From NCBI GenBank assembly GCA_021648365.1, contig JAKISY010000046.1, forward strand, positions 1 to 35,732: a stretch of DNA of 35,732 nt, given 5' to 3'. Below are positions 24,930-31,914 of the stretch, piece by piece. Source of the DNA: Verrucomicrobiales bacterium (GTDB taxonomy: Bacteria > Verrucomicrobiota > Verrucomicrobiia > Verrucomicrobiales > DEV007). The notes under the pieces are model-generated. The model searched no databases. It had not been told where the DNA came from and worked only from the letters and a program-made list of their open reading frames with translations. A program made the translations under genes and the position numbers. The number at the start of each line of letters is the position of its first letter. Position 1 is the stretch's first letter.

Positions 24930-25937
24930 TTAGGCACTTTTGTCGGCTTTGGCATCGTCGGAAGCTGGGTAGCGTTCGTCGAAGTAATAAAAGAAACGTG
25001 GCAGGGTACCGACTTCTTCTTTCAAGACAAAGACGCGGTTGTTTTTGAGGATCTGAGAAACTTCGCTGTTGGGATCGAGTACGTTGCCAAACTTACGCGC
25101 TCCTGTCGGGCATACTTCGAGGCAAGCTGGCATCTTGCCTTCGCGGGTGAGGTGCAGGCAGAAGGTGCATTTTTCGACCACACCTTTGGGGCGTGGGCGA
25201 TTGGATAGGTAGGACATCTTGGGGTTGAGATCCTTTTTGGGTAACTTCGGTTTGGTAAAGTTAAAGCGTCGTGCCCAATAGGGGCAGGCGGCTTCGCAGT
25301 AACGACAACCAATGCACCAGTCGTAGTCGATGACGGTGATGCCGTCGGGTTCTTGCCAGGTGGCTTCGACGGGGCAAACTTTGACACAGGGCGGGCTGGC
25401 GCATTGGTGACATTGCACTGGCATATAGAAGTGGTCATCACTAGGGACGGTCGGGCGGTCGTAGTGATGATTGCCTTTTTCGATGTTGGTGGTGCCACGG
25501 GGCATTTCCAGCACGCGGATGTATTGGATCTCTGGCGAGCGGCTTTGATTGTTCTCTGCGACGCAGGCGTGCACACATTTGCGGCAGCCGATGCAGCGGG
25601 TTAGGTTGAGCGCGTAAACAAACTCCACGCCATCCATCGGTTTGATGTCGCGAATATCGGGACGCTGGTCAAAGCGCTTTTCCACTTCGTTTGAGATGCG
25701 CGCCAAGGCGCTCTGCATCTCATCGCCGTCCATTTCTTTGTAGTGTTTTTGGAGGAATTTTTCGACCGTGGGCAGATCATCGCTTTCCAGTTCCATCAGC
25801 GGTTTGAGCGCTGCCATCGCAGCAGCGAGACCACCGGCGGCAACCGCGGAGGTGCGCAAAAAACTACGCCGAGTGGGCGGTTCTCCACAGCCTCCCGATG
25901 AGCACGCGCTTGAGTTTTTTTCAGTGTTTTGATTCAT
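24930..25937 (-). CDS. Tat-exported ferredoxin-like protein with four 4Fe-4S clusters (NrfC/DsrO/PsrB type)
   Basis: A 335-residue electron-transfer subunit. The start at 25937 is preferred; the frame is open to 26174, but that part overlaps the cytochrome gene in another frame. A twin-arginine signal RRSFLRTS (23-30) is followed by an alanine-rich hydrophobic stretch, so the folded protein is exported by Tat. Four cysteine groups follow: CIGCRKCVHAC (115-125), Cys176/179/184/188, CIGCRYCEAACP (208-219), and Cys257/260/272/276. This is the standard four-cluster plan that pairs with NrfD-type proteins. A cysteine-rich head (ACSSGGCGEP) before the Tat motif is unusual. The gene overlaps the upstream cytochrome gene by 17 bases. 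Confidence 0.92.
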   Translation of the reverse strand: MNQNTEKNSSACSSGGCGEPPTRRSFLRTSAVAAGGLAAAMAALKPLMELESDDLPTVEKFLQKHYKEMDGDEMQSALARISNEVEKRFDQRPDIRDIKPMDGVEFVYALNLTRCIGCRKCVHACVAENNQSRSPEIQYIRVLEMPRGTTNIEKGNHHYDRPTVPSDDHFYMPVQCHQCASPPCVKVCPVEATWQEPDGITVIDYDWCIGCRYCEAACPYWARRFNFTKPKLPKKDLNPKMSYLSNRPRPKGVVEKCTFCLHLTREGKMPACLEVCPTGARKFGNVLDPNSEVSQILKNNRVFVLKEEVGTLPRFFYYFDERYPASDDAKADKSA

Positions 25938-26646
25938 GTGCAGGCAGATGCGAATCCGTGGTTTTAGAGTGGGGAGGTAAAAGTAGTGGGTTACGTTTGT
26001 GGTCGCCGTGATCTTGGCTGTCGCCGGTTTCTTGATCGCCCATGCGCAGGGTATTGGGACCTGGCAGGGGCTTGATCGCATCAAAGCGCGGGTGATGGGG
26101 GTCGTGGCATTGGGTGCAGGTGAGCTTTTCTGATTTGCCCAATTTTGCATCCCAGTAGCCGAGCGTCTTGCCATGGATGCCGCGTTCCCATTGTCGATAA
26201 ACAGGACCGTGACATTGGGAGCAGAGTTGCGAGGATTGTGCGTAAGTAAAGGTCTTGTTGTCGAGGGTCGCTAGCAGGTTGCGGTTTTTGCTGTCGTGGC
26301 AGGTGACGCAGCGGGTATTGATACCGTGTTGCAGTTCGATATTGGCGTGTTGGTGTAGGTCGGTGGAGTGAGGTTGACTGTCGATGCTGACGTGACAATC
26401 CATGCAAGTGCGTTCGAAGCCGTTGACCATCGCCTTGGGTGGATCAGAGAGGGGGGTGAAACGCGGAGATGGGTCAATGTCTTTTGGCGAGACTGATGCG
26501 GGATCTGGGATGGGGATGCTATTGCCTGTAGGTAAGAAAAAAAAGATCGCAGCCAAGGCAAAGAAAATAAGCGTCAAGCCCCACAGCGCTGGACGATCCA
26601 GAGAACTGGTGTTTGGCTTTTTTGCGGCTGGTTCTTTTTGGCTCAT
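25921..26646 (-). CDS. Membrane-anchored tetraheme cytochrome c
   Basis: A 241-residue cytochrome, first gene of the operon. A single hydrophobic segment at about 20-40 probably anchors it, leaving the heme domain outside. Four CXXCH sites lie at about 81-85, 113-117, 142-146 and 177-181, with many additional histidines that could serve as sixth ligands. The C-terminal 40 residues are polar and histidine-rich (DSQDHGDHK, ESKH). Its place before the Tat ferredoxin and the NrfD gene recalls the DsrJ-DsrO-DsrP order of sulfur metabolism, although DsrJ has three hemes. It probably passes electrons between the membrane module and the octaheme enzyme. No clear promoter was identified upstream of 26646. 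Confidence 0.88.
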   Translation of the reverse strand: MSQKEPAAKKPNTSSLDRPALWGLTLIFFALAAIFFFLPTGNSIPIPDPASVSPKDIDPSPRFTPLSDPPKAMVNGFERTCMDCHVSIDSQPHSTDLHQHANIELQHGINTRCVTCHDSKNRNLLATLDNKTFTYAQSSQLCSQCHGPVYRQWERGIHGKTLGYWDAKLGKSEKLTCTQCHDPHHPRFDAIKPLPGPNTLRMGDQETGDSQDHGDHKRNPLLLPPHSKTTDSHLPAHESKH

Positions 26647-27112
26647 GTGATTTGGCTTAGCACTTGGGTGAAAGATGGAATGAATATGTGTGTGATCAGA
26701 ACTGCCATCGGCTGCACTATTGATTACGCTGCTCTTATTGCGGTAAGATGCTTTTTGCTGGCTTTAAATGGTTGATTGCGATGTTGGGTGCAAAATATGC
26801 AGGCTGGGCAGCAAGATGTGGTGAGGGTGGGGTGCCTGTTCGTGAGGTCACGATTTTTGCGGATGCGGGCAAGGTGGAAATTGCCCCTCCAGCGGAAGGT
26901 GAATGGAAGGGGCGGTTGACGGCTGAGCCGCTCCGCAGCATCTATCTCCAGAACACCGGACACGATCGCGCTTAATCGATGCTGCAACGATGCTGCAAGC
27001 TTCGTTCTAAATCAATAATGATACCTAATTCCAGCTGTTGACATGACATTTTGCTTGGTTGCAGTTATGCCGCAACTACAGCTTCCAATTTCCAGAGGCG
27101 GAGTCACTCAGA

Positions 27113-27271
27113 TTACTTTCGAACTTGGTTATGCACGGGCAGCTTGTTTTTCACAATGGAAGCCTGCCAATATAAGGCTCGGGCATCGTAAACCACGCGG
27201 GTGATGGTGCCACGCGCGCCTTTCCCACGGTTGAAGCGGAACCGTTCGAGCTCTGCAATAGTGTTTGGCAT
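27113..27271 (-). CDS. Possible 52-residue small protein or gene remnant
   Basis: A short frame on the minus strand beginning MPNTIAELERFRFNRG and ending LPVHNQVRK. Its composition is plausible for a small basic protein, with RGTITRVVYDARALYW in the middle. Its 5' end lies inside one copy of the repeated GGAACCGTTCGA motif, so it may only be part of that repeat family or the leftover of a degraded gene. No function can be assigned. Confidence 0.2.
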   Translation of the reverse strand: MPNTIAELERFRFNRGKGARGTITRVVYDARALYWQASIVKNKLPVHNQVRK

Positions 27272-27382
27272 ACAAATTTGTCAGGATTATAAAAAATAAC
27301 GACTCTGGAAAATTATGCCATACGCTCAGTAGTAACAAGTTAAGGGATTTGTCACCATCACGATTACCGAACAAACAACTCT

Positions 27383-27564
27383 AAGCGTTTAAAGCATACC
27401 TGCCATATTCACCTGCCCACGGCGGGGGCGGAACCGTTCGACTTCAGTGATAGCGTTTGGTGTTCGAATTTGTCAGAAATCCAGGAAATGGAGCGTCGAA
27501 AATTAAGGTAACTTAATAGAAATAAGCAAGTTATGTAATTTGTCAAAATATGCTGACTGACCCC
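27383..27564. repeat. 183-bp-class direct repeat, copy 1
   Basis: The unit begins AAGCGTTTAAAGCATACCTG, continues through TTCACCTGCCCACGG and GGAACCGTTCGACTTCAG, and ends TATGCTGACTGACCCC. A second copy lies at 28152-28335 in the same orientation. Partial related copies of the central GGAACCGTTCGA...TTTGTCA segment occur at 27236-27286 and 27774-27860. Confidence 0.8.
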
Positions 27565-27773
27565 GGTTCCCCGGTTCAGGTCAAAGGCCCCGTCTCGGAT
27601 GCCTTCGCGGCCTCAGGGCACAGTTATAGTTAAAAAGTAGACTTCCGCGAAGTCCAATACGAGAGCTAATTAGACTTGATCCAAGTCCAATTTTCAGATT
27701 TCAAATTCTAAATCACATAAACATACACCGCGATGAAATGGTGGACAAAAACCCGATGTCAAAGTGGCGCGTA

Positions 27774-27860
27774 ACACGGAACCGTTCGACTTCAGCGACT
27801 TGTCTCGCCGTAGCTTTAGCGAAGGAGGATAGCGTTTGGTGTGGGAGCGTTCATTTGTCA
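27774..27860. repeat. Repeat core split by a 31-bp mini-element (27799-27829)
   Basis: This copy of the GGAACCGTTCGACTTCAG...TAGCGTTTGGTG core is interrupted after CTTCAGCGA by 31 bases (27799-27829), after which TAGCGTTTGGTG resumes. The uninterrupted version is at 27428-27476. The insert starts CTTGTCTCGCCGTAGC, ends GCGAAGGAGGA, and is an imperfect palindrome around its middle. A nearly identical sequence lies inside the primase gene at 33634-33664. Confidence 0.8.
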
Positions 27861-27922
27861 AAAGTCAATGCCTGCCCCCGTTCACTTCAAAGAGGCGGTG
27901 CGTTTTTAGAGGAATGGACAGC

Positions 27923-27978
27923 CATCGCAACAAGACAATTCTAGGGACGGCCGTCCCTAGAATTGTCTTGTTGCGATG
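27923..27978. repeat. Perfect 56-bp palindrome with no spacer
   Basis: Two 28-base arms are exact reverse complements meeting at 27950/27951. The left arm starts CATCGCAACAAGACAATTCT and the centre reads GGGACGGCCGTCCC. The next base pair out does not match, so the arm ends are sharp. The GGGACG...CGTCCC centre is reminiscent of REP-type hairpins. A perfect palindrome this long without a loop tends to be unstable, so a recent origin or an assembly fold-back should be considered. Confidence 0.95.
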
Positions 27979-28151
27979 ACCTCAGGGACTGCACCTTTGA
28001 TAAATCAAGGGCTGTTAGCCTGACGCGTATGCGCGTTCGCGGGAGGGCGTGGGTCCAAAGGTGTGCAACGTCATGGTATGCTCGTCGCGGTTAGTATGCG
28101 TAAAAATCATAAAAAGGGATCACCGTCATCCTGAACCGACCAATCAACCCC

Positions 28152-28335
28152 AAGCGTTTAAAGCATACCTGCCATGTTCACCTGCCCACGGGGGCGGCGG
28201 AACCTCTCGACTTCAGCGACAGCCGCTTGGTGCCCGAATTTGTCGAAAATCTCTAGAATGAAGCATTGAATAATCACAGTAAGTCATTTATCATAAATAA
28301 GTTATGCGACTTGTCAAGATATGCTGACTGACCCC
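28152..28335. repeat. 183-bp-class direct repeat, copy 2
   Basis: Same orientation and order of landmarks as 27383-27564: AAGCGTTTAAAGCATACCTG at the left end, CACCTGCCCACGG, GGAACC.CTCGACTTCAG, CGAATTTGTC, and TATGCTGACTGACCCC at the right end. The two copies are 182 and 184 bases long and differ at scattered positions, so the duplication is not very recent. Confidence 0.8.
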
Positions 28336-28379
28336 TATTCTTATGCGACTTGTCAAGATATGCTGACTGACCCCTATTC
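28302..28379. repeat. Perfect 39-bp tandem duplication
   Basis: Two identical 39-base units abut at 28302-28340 and 28341-28379. Each begins TTATGCGACTTGTCAAGATA and ends GACTGACCCCTATTC. The first unit is the right end of the 183-bp repeat copy 2, so only its terminus was re-duplicated. A diverged version ends copy 1 near 27531-27564. Confidence 0.95.
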
Positions 28380-28429
28380 TTTGTTTCGATGAAAGCTCGG
28401 CCGTCAACACTGAGGGCTACTGATACCAA

Positions 28430-28996
28430 TCACTGATCCTTCCGCGACCTGATACTTTCTGTCCAAGGACACTTTATTGATTTTTCAATGCCGTTTTCTT
28501 CCACAACACCTCCAGGCTCTTTAAGGAAAAAATGCCACTCATTCGAATAATCTCCCTTTGGCTCTGCAAGTTCTGAACGCAGAAACCCAGCACTTGAAAA
28601 ATAGAGCCTCAAAACCTTTCCTACTTCGATGGATTCATCCTTCGCTTTGTTTCCGTGAAAATATGCGCCCCCAAATTCGAATGAAACCATAAAGCCATGC
28701 TTGATTAGCTCGCCATGAGGTATCTGACCAGGATTCGACGGCTCTGCAATAATTCTGATAGTTTCAGTAAGCACATTTTCAGCACCAAAAAGGAACCCAG
28801 GCTCAATAATTATATTTTTATCACCAACCTTAACTTTAACTTTTATTGGCTTACTATTTACCTCAGAAATGGTCACTTCGATCCGATTAGCACTCGAAGT
28901 CAAGATTACATGGTCGAAATCCACAATTGTTTCATTCGAAGCATTTGCAAACCCTGACAACAAAAAAATAGTTCCAAATAATATCTCTCGTATCAT
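28430..28996 (-). CDS. Secreted hypothetical protein, probable immunity protein of the RHS toxin
   Basis: A 188-residue protein with a signal peptide (MIREILFGTIFLLSGFANA, about 19 residues), so probably periplasmic. The mature part is beta-rich with no catalytic motif or recognised family; motifs such as IIIEPGFLFGAEN, GFMVSFEFGGAYFHG and KVLRLYFSSAGFL suggest a compact fold. It starts 8 bases after the RHS-tip gene ends, on the same strand. That is the standard arrangement of toxin and cognate immunity genes in polymorphic toxin systems. Its export would fit a toxin that acts in the periplasm. The region is clearly AT-richer than the neighbouring integrase and primase genes, a sign of transfer. 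Function is inferred from position only. Confidence 0.6.
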   Translation of the reverse strand: MIREILFGTIFLLSGFANASNETIVDFDHVILTSSANRIEVTISEVNSKPIKVKVKVGDKNIIIEPGFLFGAENVLTETIRIIAEPSNPGQIPHGELIKHGFMVSFEFGGAYFHGNKAKDESIEVGKVLRLYFSSAGFLRSELAEPKGDYSNEWHFFLKEPGGVVEENGIEKSIKCPWTESIRSRKDQ

Positions 28997-29004
28997 ATTG
29001 AATC

Positions 29005-30093
29005 CTAATTTGGTTTAACTTTAACTTTGCCCGCATTCTTTATAAGCCTATCCCAATTACCAGGTTTTCTAACATACCATGGGTGACCTCTAGGATAAAA
29101 AATGTCAAGATATTGAGGTCGCCTGAGTTTCAACTTCAATATTTTACGCGCTTTATTCTCTTCCTCTACAGCCGGATCAGGAGTAAGGTTTACCTTAAAA
29201 GTATTTCCTCTACCATACTCAATTATACTCTTTATCCTGACATATTCATAGACATTATCTTGTGTCAGTGGGTGATTGAGTCTTAATATTGCGTGTCCCA
29301 CAAGCTCATGCCAAAGGTTAGGAGCTAAATCAGGAATTCGTGCTTTCGAATATGTCGGTAATCCAAATTGATCTTTATTTCCTGTTTCTAAAGGAACACC
29401 TGAACTAATTGTATCATTAATAGTTACTCTTCGATATCTCGAAGCACTCCCAGATAAAGCAAACTGTGTATTAGGAGAATCAACTATTTCGATCGTAGGC
29501 TCTCCTTTTGCCATTCCAATAGCCAACTTAGAAAACATATCGCCTCCTCCAGCACCATCAGCAGACAGGCACCAATAATTATTTTTTCTGATTTTAGTAT
29601 GTTTCCTAACGCTATCCATTTTTGACCACTTTAACTTCGAGCCTATTATTTTTTCTAGAGCCGCTTTAATAATATTTCGGTATGCCGCACTTTCGCCAGA
29701 AATAATTTCTAGCCCAAGATTATCACCATCATTTACCCCATCATTTTTAACAAATGCATACAAGTTTTCCCCCCCATTCTCCCCAATCGGGTCTCTACTC
29801 AACCATCTCCCACTCCTTGGCTCATAAAACCTATACCCGTAATAATACAACCCCGTCATCCCGTCCTGCGGCTTGGTTGAGAACTGAAACGACTCCGACA
29901 CGATTGCCGTAGGCATAAGCGACTTTTCCCGGCATAAGTCCTGGGCTGCAGGCGAAAGTTTCCAGACATTTTGGTTAGCACTCGCCAAAAAATCCCCAGA
30001 CGCGTTTTTTCGATCCGAGGGGATCGTTTTTTTAGTGCGTGTCTGTGGTGAAAGAAGCTTCATTGCCAGAGACAAGCTACACGATAGCGGCAA
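29005..30093 (-). CDS. RHS-repeat tip fragment with C-terminal toxin-like domain
   Basis: A 362-residue frame carrying only the end of an RHS protein. Its core signature, TGLYYYGYRFYEPRSGRWLSRDPIGENGGENLYAFV, spans about residues 80-114. After this the sequence changes completely and turns AT-rich, as in polymorphic toxins whose tip is swapped. The tip (about 128-362) contains LWHELVGHAILRLNHP, an HExxxH-like pair of histidines with glutamate. This suggests but does not prove a metal-dependent hydrolase, since it is not canonical HExxH. The C-terminus is basic (KNAGKVKVKPN). The 70 residues before the core do not resemble RHS repeats, so this is probably an orphan tip displaced from a full rhs gene, and the true start is uncertain. 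The probable immunity gene follows 8 bases later. Confidence 0.75.
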   Translation of the reverse strand: MPLSCSLSLAMKLLSPQTRTKKTIPSDRKNASGDFLASANQNVWKLSPAAQDLCREKSLMPTAIVSESFQFSTKPQDGMTGLYYYGYRFYEPRSGRWLSRDPIGENGGENLYAFVKNDGVNDGDNLGLEIISGESAAYRNIIKAALEKIIGSKLKWSKMDSVRKHTKIRKNNYWCLSADGAGGGDMFSKLAIGMAKGEPTIEIVDSPNTQFALSGSASRYRRVTINDTISSGVPLETGNKDQFGLPTYSKARIPDLAPNLWHELVGHAILRLNHPLTQDNVYEYVRIKSIIEYGRGNTFKVNLTPDPAVEEENKARKILKLKLRRPQYLDIFYPRGHPWYVRKPGNWDRLIKNAGKVKVKPN

Positions 30094-30129
30094 GCAGCTA
30101 AAGAAAAAAGCGCAGCTGAAGAAAAAAAC

Positions 30130-30423
30130 TTAGCCGTAAATTCCGCCCCTGATCCCGACAGCCTCCACACTTAAAAGCAGCAATTTGTCCTCATCCTTAG
30201 CCATCGGGTCAGGGTTCATCTCAAAGATCGCGCGGTATTCACCTATCCGGATTCTATACATACCTTGCCAATCGCCTTTCATCGCTTTGACGTTTCGGTG
30301 CTCGGCTGGATTTTCTGCGGTCACCAATTCATCAAAGGCTGCCATAATTTGCTCCACCCTCGGCTTGGGTATGCGGCGCATGGACTTCATAGCACCGCGA
30401 GAAAGAAGATAGCGGTGCATCAA
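30130..30423 (-). CDS. RelE/ParE-superfamily toxin
   Basis: A 97-residue type II toxin. The pattern fits RelE-type proteins: an N-terminal strand with lysine/arginine-rich helix (MKSMRRIPKPRVEQIMAAFDEL), VKAMKGDWQGMYRIRIGEYRAIFEM in the core, and a closing LLLLSVEAVGIRGGIYG strand. Such toxins are usually ribosome-dependent RNases. The first codon overlaps the antitoxin stop by four bases, indicating translational coupling. Which RelE subfamily it belongs to, and whether it acts on ribosomes or gyrase, cannot be decided by eye. Confidence 0.85.
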   Translation of the reverse strand: MMHRYLLSRGAMKSMRRIPKPRVEQIMAAFDELVTAENPAEHRNVKAMKGDWQGMYRIRIGEYRAIFEMNPDPMAKDEDKLLLLSVEAVGIRGGIYG

Positions 30424-30665
30424 ATCCCTAGCTGACGTTTGGCCTCCTCGGCACTCACAAAATTTTCAAAACGCCCTGCTTTGATGTCCGCCTGGGCCTC
30501 AAGCAAGTCCGCCTTTTCCTCATCACTCAAATCAAGGCCATAGGTTTCGATGAAGTCTATGAACTCCTCATAGGGAATGACGACTTCGACGGGCTTCCCT
30601 CCACGGTCATAGCGAATATTTTCTTCCAAAATGGCCTCTGCTGTCATGCTGGTAAGATAACTCAT
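30420..30665 (-). CDS. Antitoxin of the RelE/ParE-type pair
   Basis: An 81-residue antitoxin encoded directly before the toxin with a 4-base overlap. It begins MSYLTSMTAEAILEENIRYD and continues KPVEVVIPYEEFIDFIETYG, like a Phd-type strand-and-helix domain. A long acidic helical tail (LSDEEKADLLEAQADIKAGRFENFVSAEEAKRQ) would wrap the toxin. The start lies 29 bases after the integrase gene ends, on the same strand, so the pair travels with the recombinase as an addiction module. Confidence 0.8.
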   Translation of the reverse strand: MSYLTSMTAEAILEENIRYDRGGKPVEVVIPYEEFIDFIETYGLDLSDEEKADLLEAQADIKAGRFENFVSAEEAKRQLGI

Positions 30666-30694
30666 TAGATTGCTTTTGGCGAATTTGTATTTTT

Positions 30695-31720
30695 CTACTT
30701 CCCGCGCGGGTGGCTCCGCTCATACACCTCGCGTAAATGCTCGACGCTCACTTGCGTGTAAATGCTCGTCGTTTCAAGGTTTTCATGACCGAGCAACTGC
30801 TGAATGATACGCACGTCCGCCCCGCCCTCCAGCAAGTGTGTGGCGAAGGTGTGACGCAACAGATGGCATGAACCATGCAGCTTCACCCCGCAAGCTGTCA
30901 GGATCGATCTGACATAATTGCCAAGATGCGAACCACTTAGCCGCGATCCATAACCGCTGATAAAAATACCCTGCTCTCCATGCTCCAATACCAGGCGCGG
31001 GCGCGAGTCATCGAGGTATTTCCCCATCCAATGCGCGGCCTGCATTCCGACCGGCAGGAACCTATCTTTTTTGCCCTTCCCCTGACGCACCAGCAATACG
31101 CGCTTGTCTGCCTGATAATCACTCAAATCCAAGTTAATAAGCTCACTGCGCCGCAGGCCGGTGGCATAGAACAACTCCAATATCGTGCGGTCACGGATAC
31201 CGAGCACATCACTCACATTCGGCACATTGAGCACCTCATTCATTTGCTCTTGGCTCAGAGAGCGCGGCAATTGTCTTTTTATCGCTCGTGGCAACTCGAG
31301 GTCGCTGGCGGGATTGGCACTCAATTCATCGCGCCGACAAAGCCAACTGAAAAACTGCTGCACATGTTGGATGCGGTCACGCTGGCTCTTGATGCTCAGC
31401 GGATCGCCATTCTTTTCCTGACGATAGCGAAAGAGCCAGCGCTGGTAACTCTCCAACATCGGTCTGGTGACCTCCGCCGGATCCTCAACGCCGCGCTCAG
31501 ACACCCACAAGCTGAACTGACGCACGCTCCAGCGGTAGCCCGCGAAGGTGCGCGCGCTGTAATTCTTTTCCTCAAGGAAAGTGATCCAACGGTCAATGAG
31601 CACGTTTAGCCGAGTGTTGGGCATGGGTTTCGGGGCGTGTGCGCCCTCCCCTTTGCGCCGGTGGCGCATTCCTGGCACATGGCGGTATCCTTTTTTGCTG
31701 TTTGGTTCTTTCTTTTCCAT
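30695..31720 (-). CDS. Tyrosine recombinase (XerC/D-like integrase)
   Basis: A 341-residue site-specific recombinase. The N-terminal 35 residues are basic (KKGYRHVPGMRHRRKGE). A SAM-like core-binding domain follows (about 36-145), then the catalytic domain. The active-site residues are complete: Arg190 in ATGLRRSEL, a lysine in GKGKKDR, His286 and Arg289 in HLLRHTFATHLLEGGADV, His312 in LLGHENLETT, and Tyr321 in IYTQVS. It lacks the extra helix region diagnostic of integron integrases, so it is better called a XerC/D-like element integrase. Repeats of GACAAGGT lie just upstream and may be its arm or core sites. Neighbours (toxin-antitoxin pair, primase, XRE regulator) fit an integrative element. 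Confidence 0.93.
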   Translation of the reverse strand: MEKKEPNSKKGYRHVPGMRHRRKGEGAHAPKPMPNTRLNVLIDRWITFLEEKNYSARTFAGYRWSVRQFSLWVSERGVEDPAEVTRPMLESYQRWLFRYRQEKNGDPLSIKSQRDRIQHVQQFFSWLCRRDELSANPASDLELPRAIKRQLPRSLSQEQMNEVLNVPNVSDVLGIRDRTILELFYATGLRRSELINLDLSDYQADKRVLLVRQGKGKKDRFLPVGMQAAHWMGKYLDDSRPRLVLEHGEQGIFISGYGSRLSGSHLGNYVRSILTACGVKLHGSCHLLRHTFATHLLEGGADVRIIQQLLGHENLETTSIYTQVSVEHLREVYERSHPRGK

Positions 31721-31790
31721 TTTTCCCGTTTTCTACAGTTACGATTACGACGATTAAAAATCAGGCTCCAGATGTGCGATCTGACCAGCT

Positions 31791-31900
31791 GACAAGGTCA
31801 CGCCTAAAAGGCTGTTTTTTCCTGCAAGGTTGGGGATTGCAGACCTTGTCCCCAGTGGGTGACAAGGTGGGGACAAGCTGCCTTCAAAAACCGACAAGGT
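31791..31900. repeat. Cluster of GACAAGGT repeats between integrase and primase genes
   Basis: GACAAGGT occurs at 31791-31798, 31861-31868 and 31893-31900, and inverted (ACCTTGTC) at 31843-31850. Near-matches are GCAAGGT at 31824-31830 and GACAAGCT at 31872-31879. The inverted and direct copies at 31843-31868 make an 8-base-arm palindrome around a 10-base centre (CCCAGTGGGT). A second overlapping inverted repeat is CTTGTCCCC/GGGGACAAG (31845-31853, 31869-31877). The layout fits recombinase binding sites, an attachment core, or replication iterons for the primase. Both genes around it are on the minus strand. Confidence 0.7.
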
Positions 31901-31914
31901 AGCCAGTCGTAGTT

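Larger units (their letters stand above)
26647..28429. other. Gene-poor repeat region between the cytochrome operon and the accessory island
   Basis: About 1.8 kb without a convincing protein gene. It contains two 183-bp direct repeats, a further split copy of their core, a 39-bp tandem duplication, a perfect 56-bp palindrome and a 31-bp mini-element, each listed separately. The first 450 bases (26647-27100) show a 75-codon open frame at 26748-26975 with no recognisable domain. The region looks like accumulated debris of small non-autonomous elements at the edge of an island. No transposase gene is present. Confidence 0.7.

Noticed and set aside
25938..26174. N-terminal extension of the ferredoxin frame
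   Set aside because: It overlaps the cytochrome gene in another frame and would bury the Tat signal peptide; the ATG at 25937 is the sensible start.
26748..26975. 75-codon open frame in the repeat region
   Set aside because: No recognisable motif, competing open frames on the other strand, and no operon context; left as unassigned.
27383..28380. Possible CRISPR array
   Set aside because: Repeats are few, long and irregularly spaced, with no constant-length unique spacers and no cas genes.
29290..29320. Canonical zinc protease HExxH motif in the RHS tip
   Set aside because: The sequence is HELVGH, with three residues between glutamate and the second histidine, so it is only HExxxH-like.
30980..31609. 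209-codon frame opposite the integrase
   Set aside because: It is fully antisense to a gene with a complete set of catalytic residues and has no domain signature.
30695..31720. Integron integrase with attC array
   Set aside because: The recombinase lacks the extra integron-specific helix region and no attC-like sites follow the cassettes.
31802..31820. GCCTAAAAGGC followed by a T-run as a terminator
   Set aside because: The stem is only four base pairs and points in the plus direction, whereas both flanking genes are on the minus strand.
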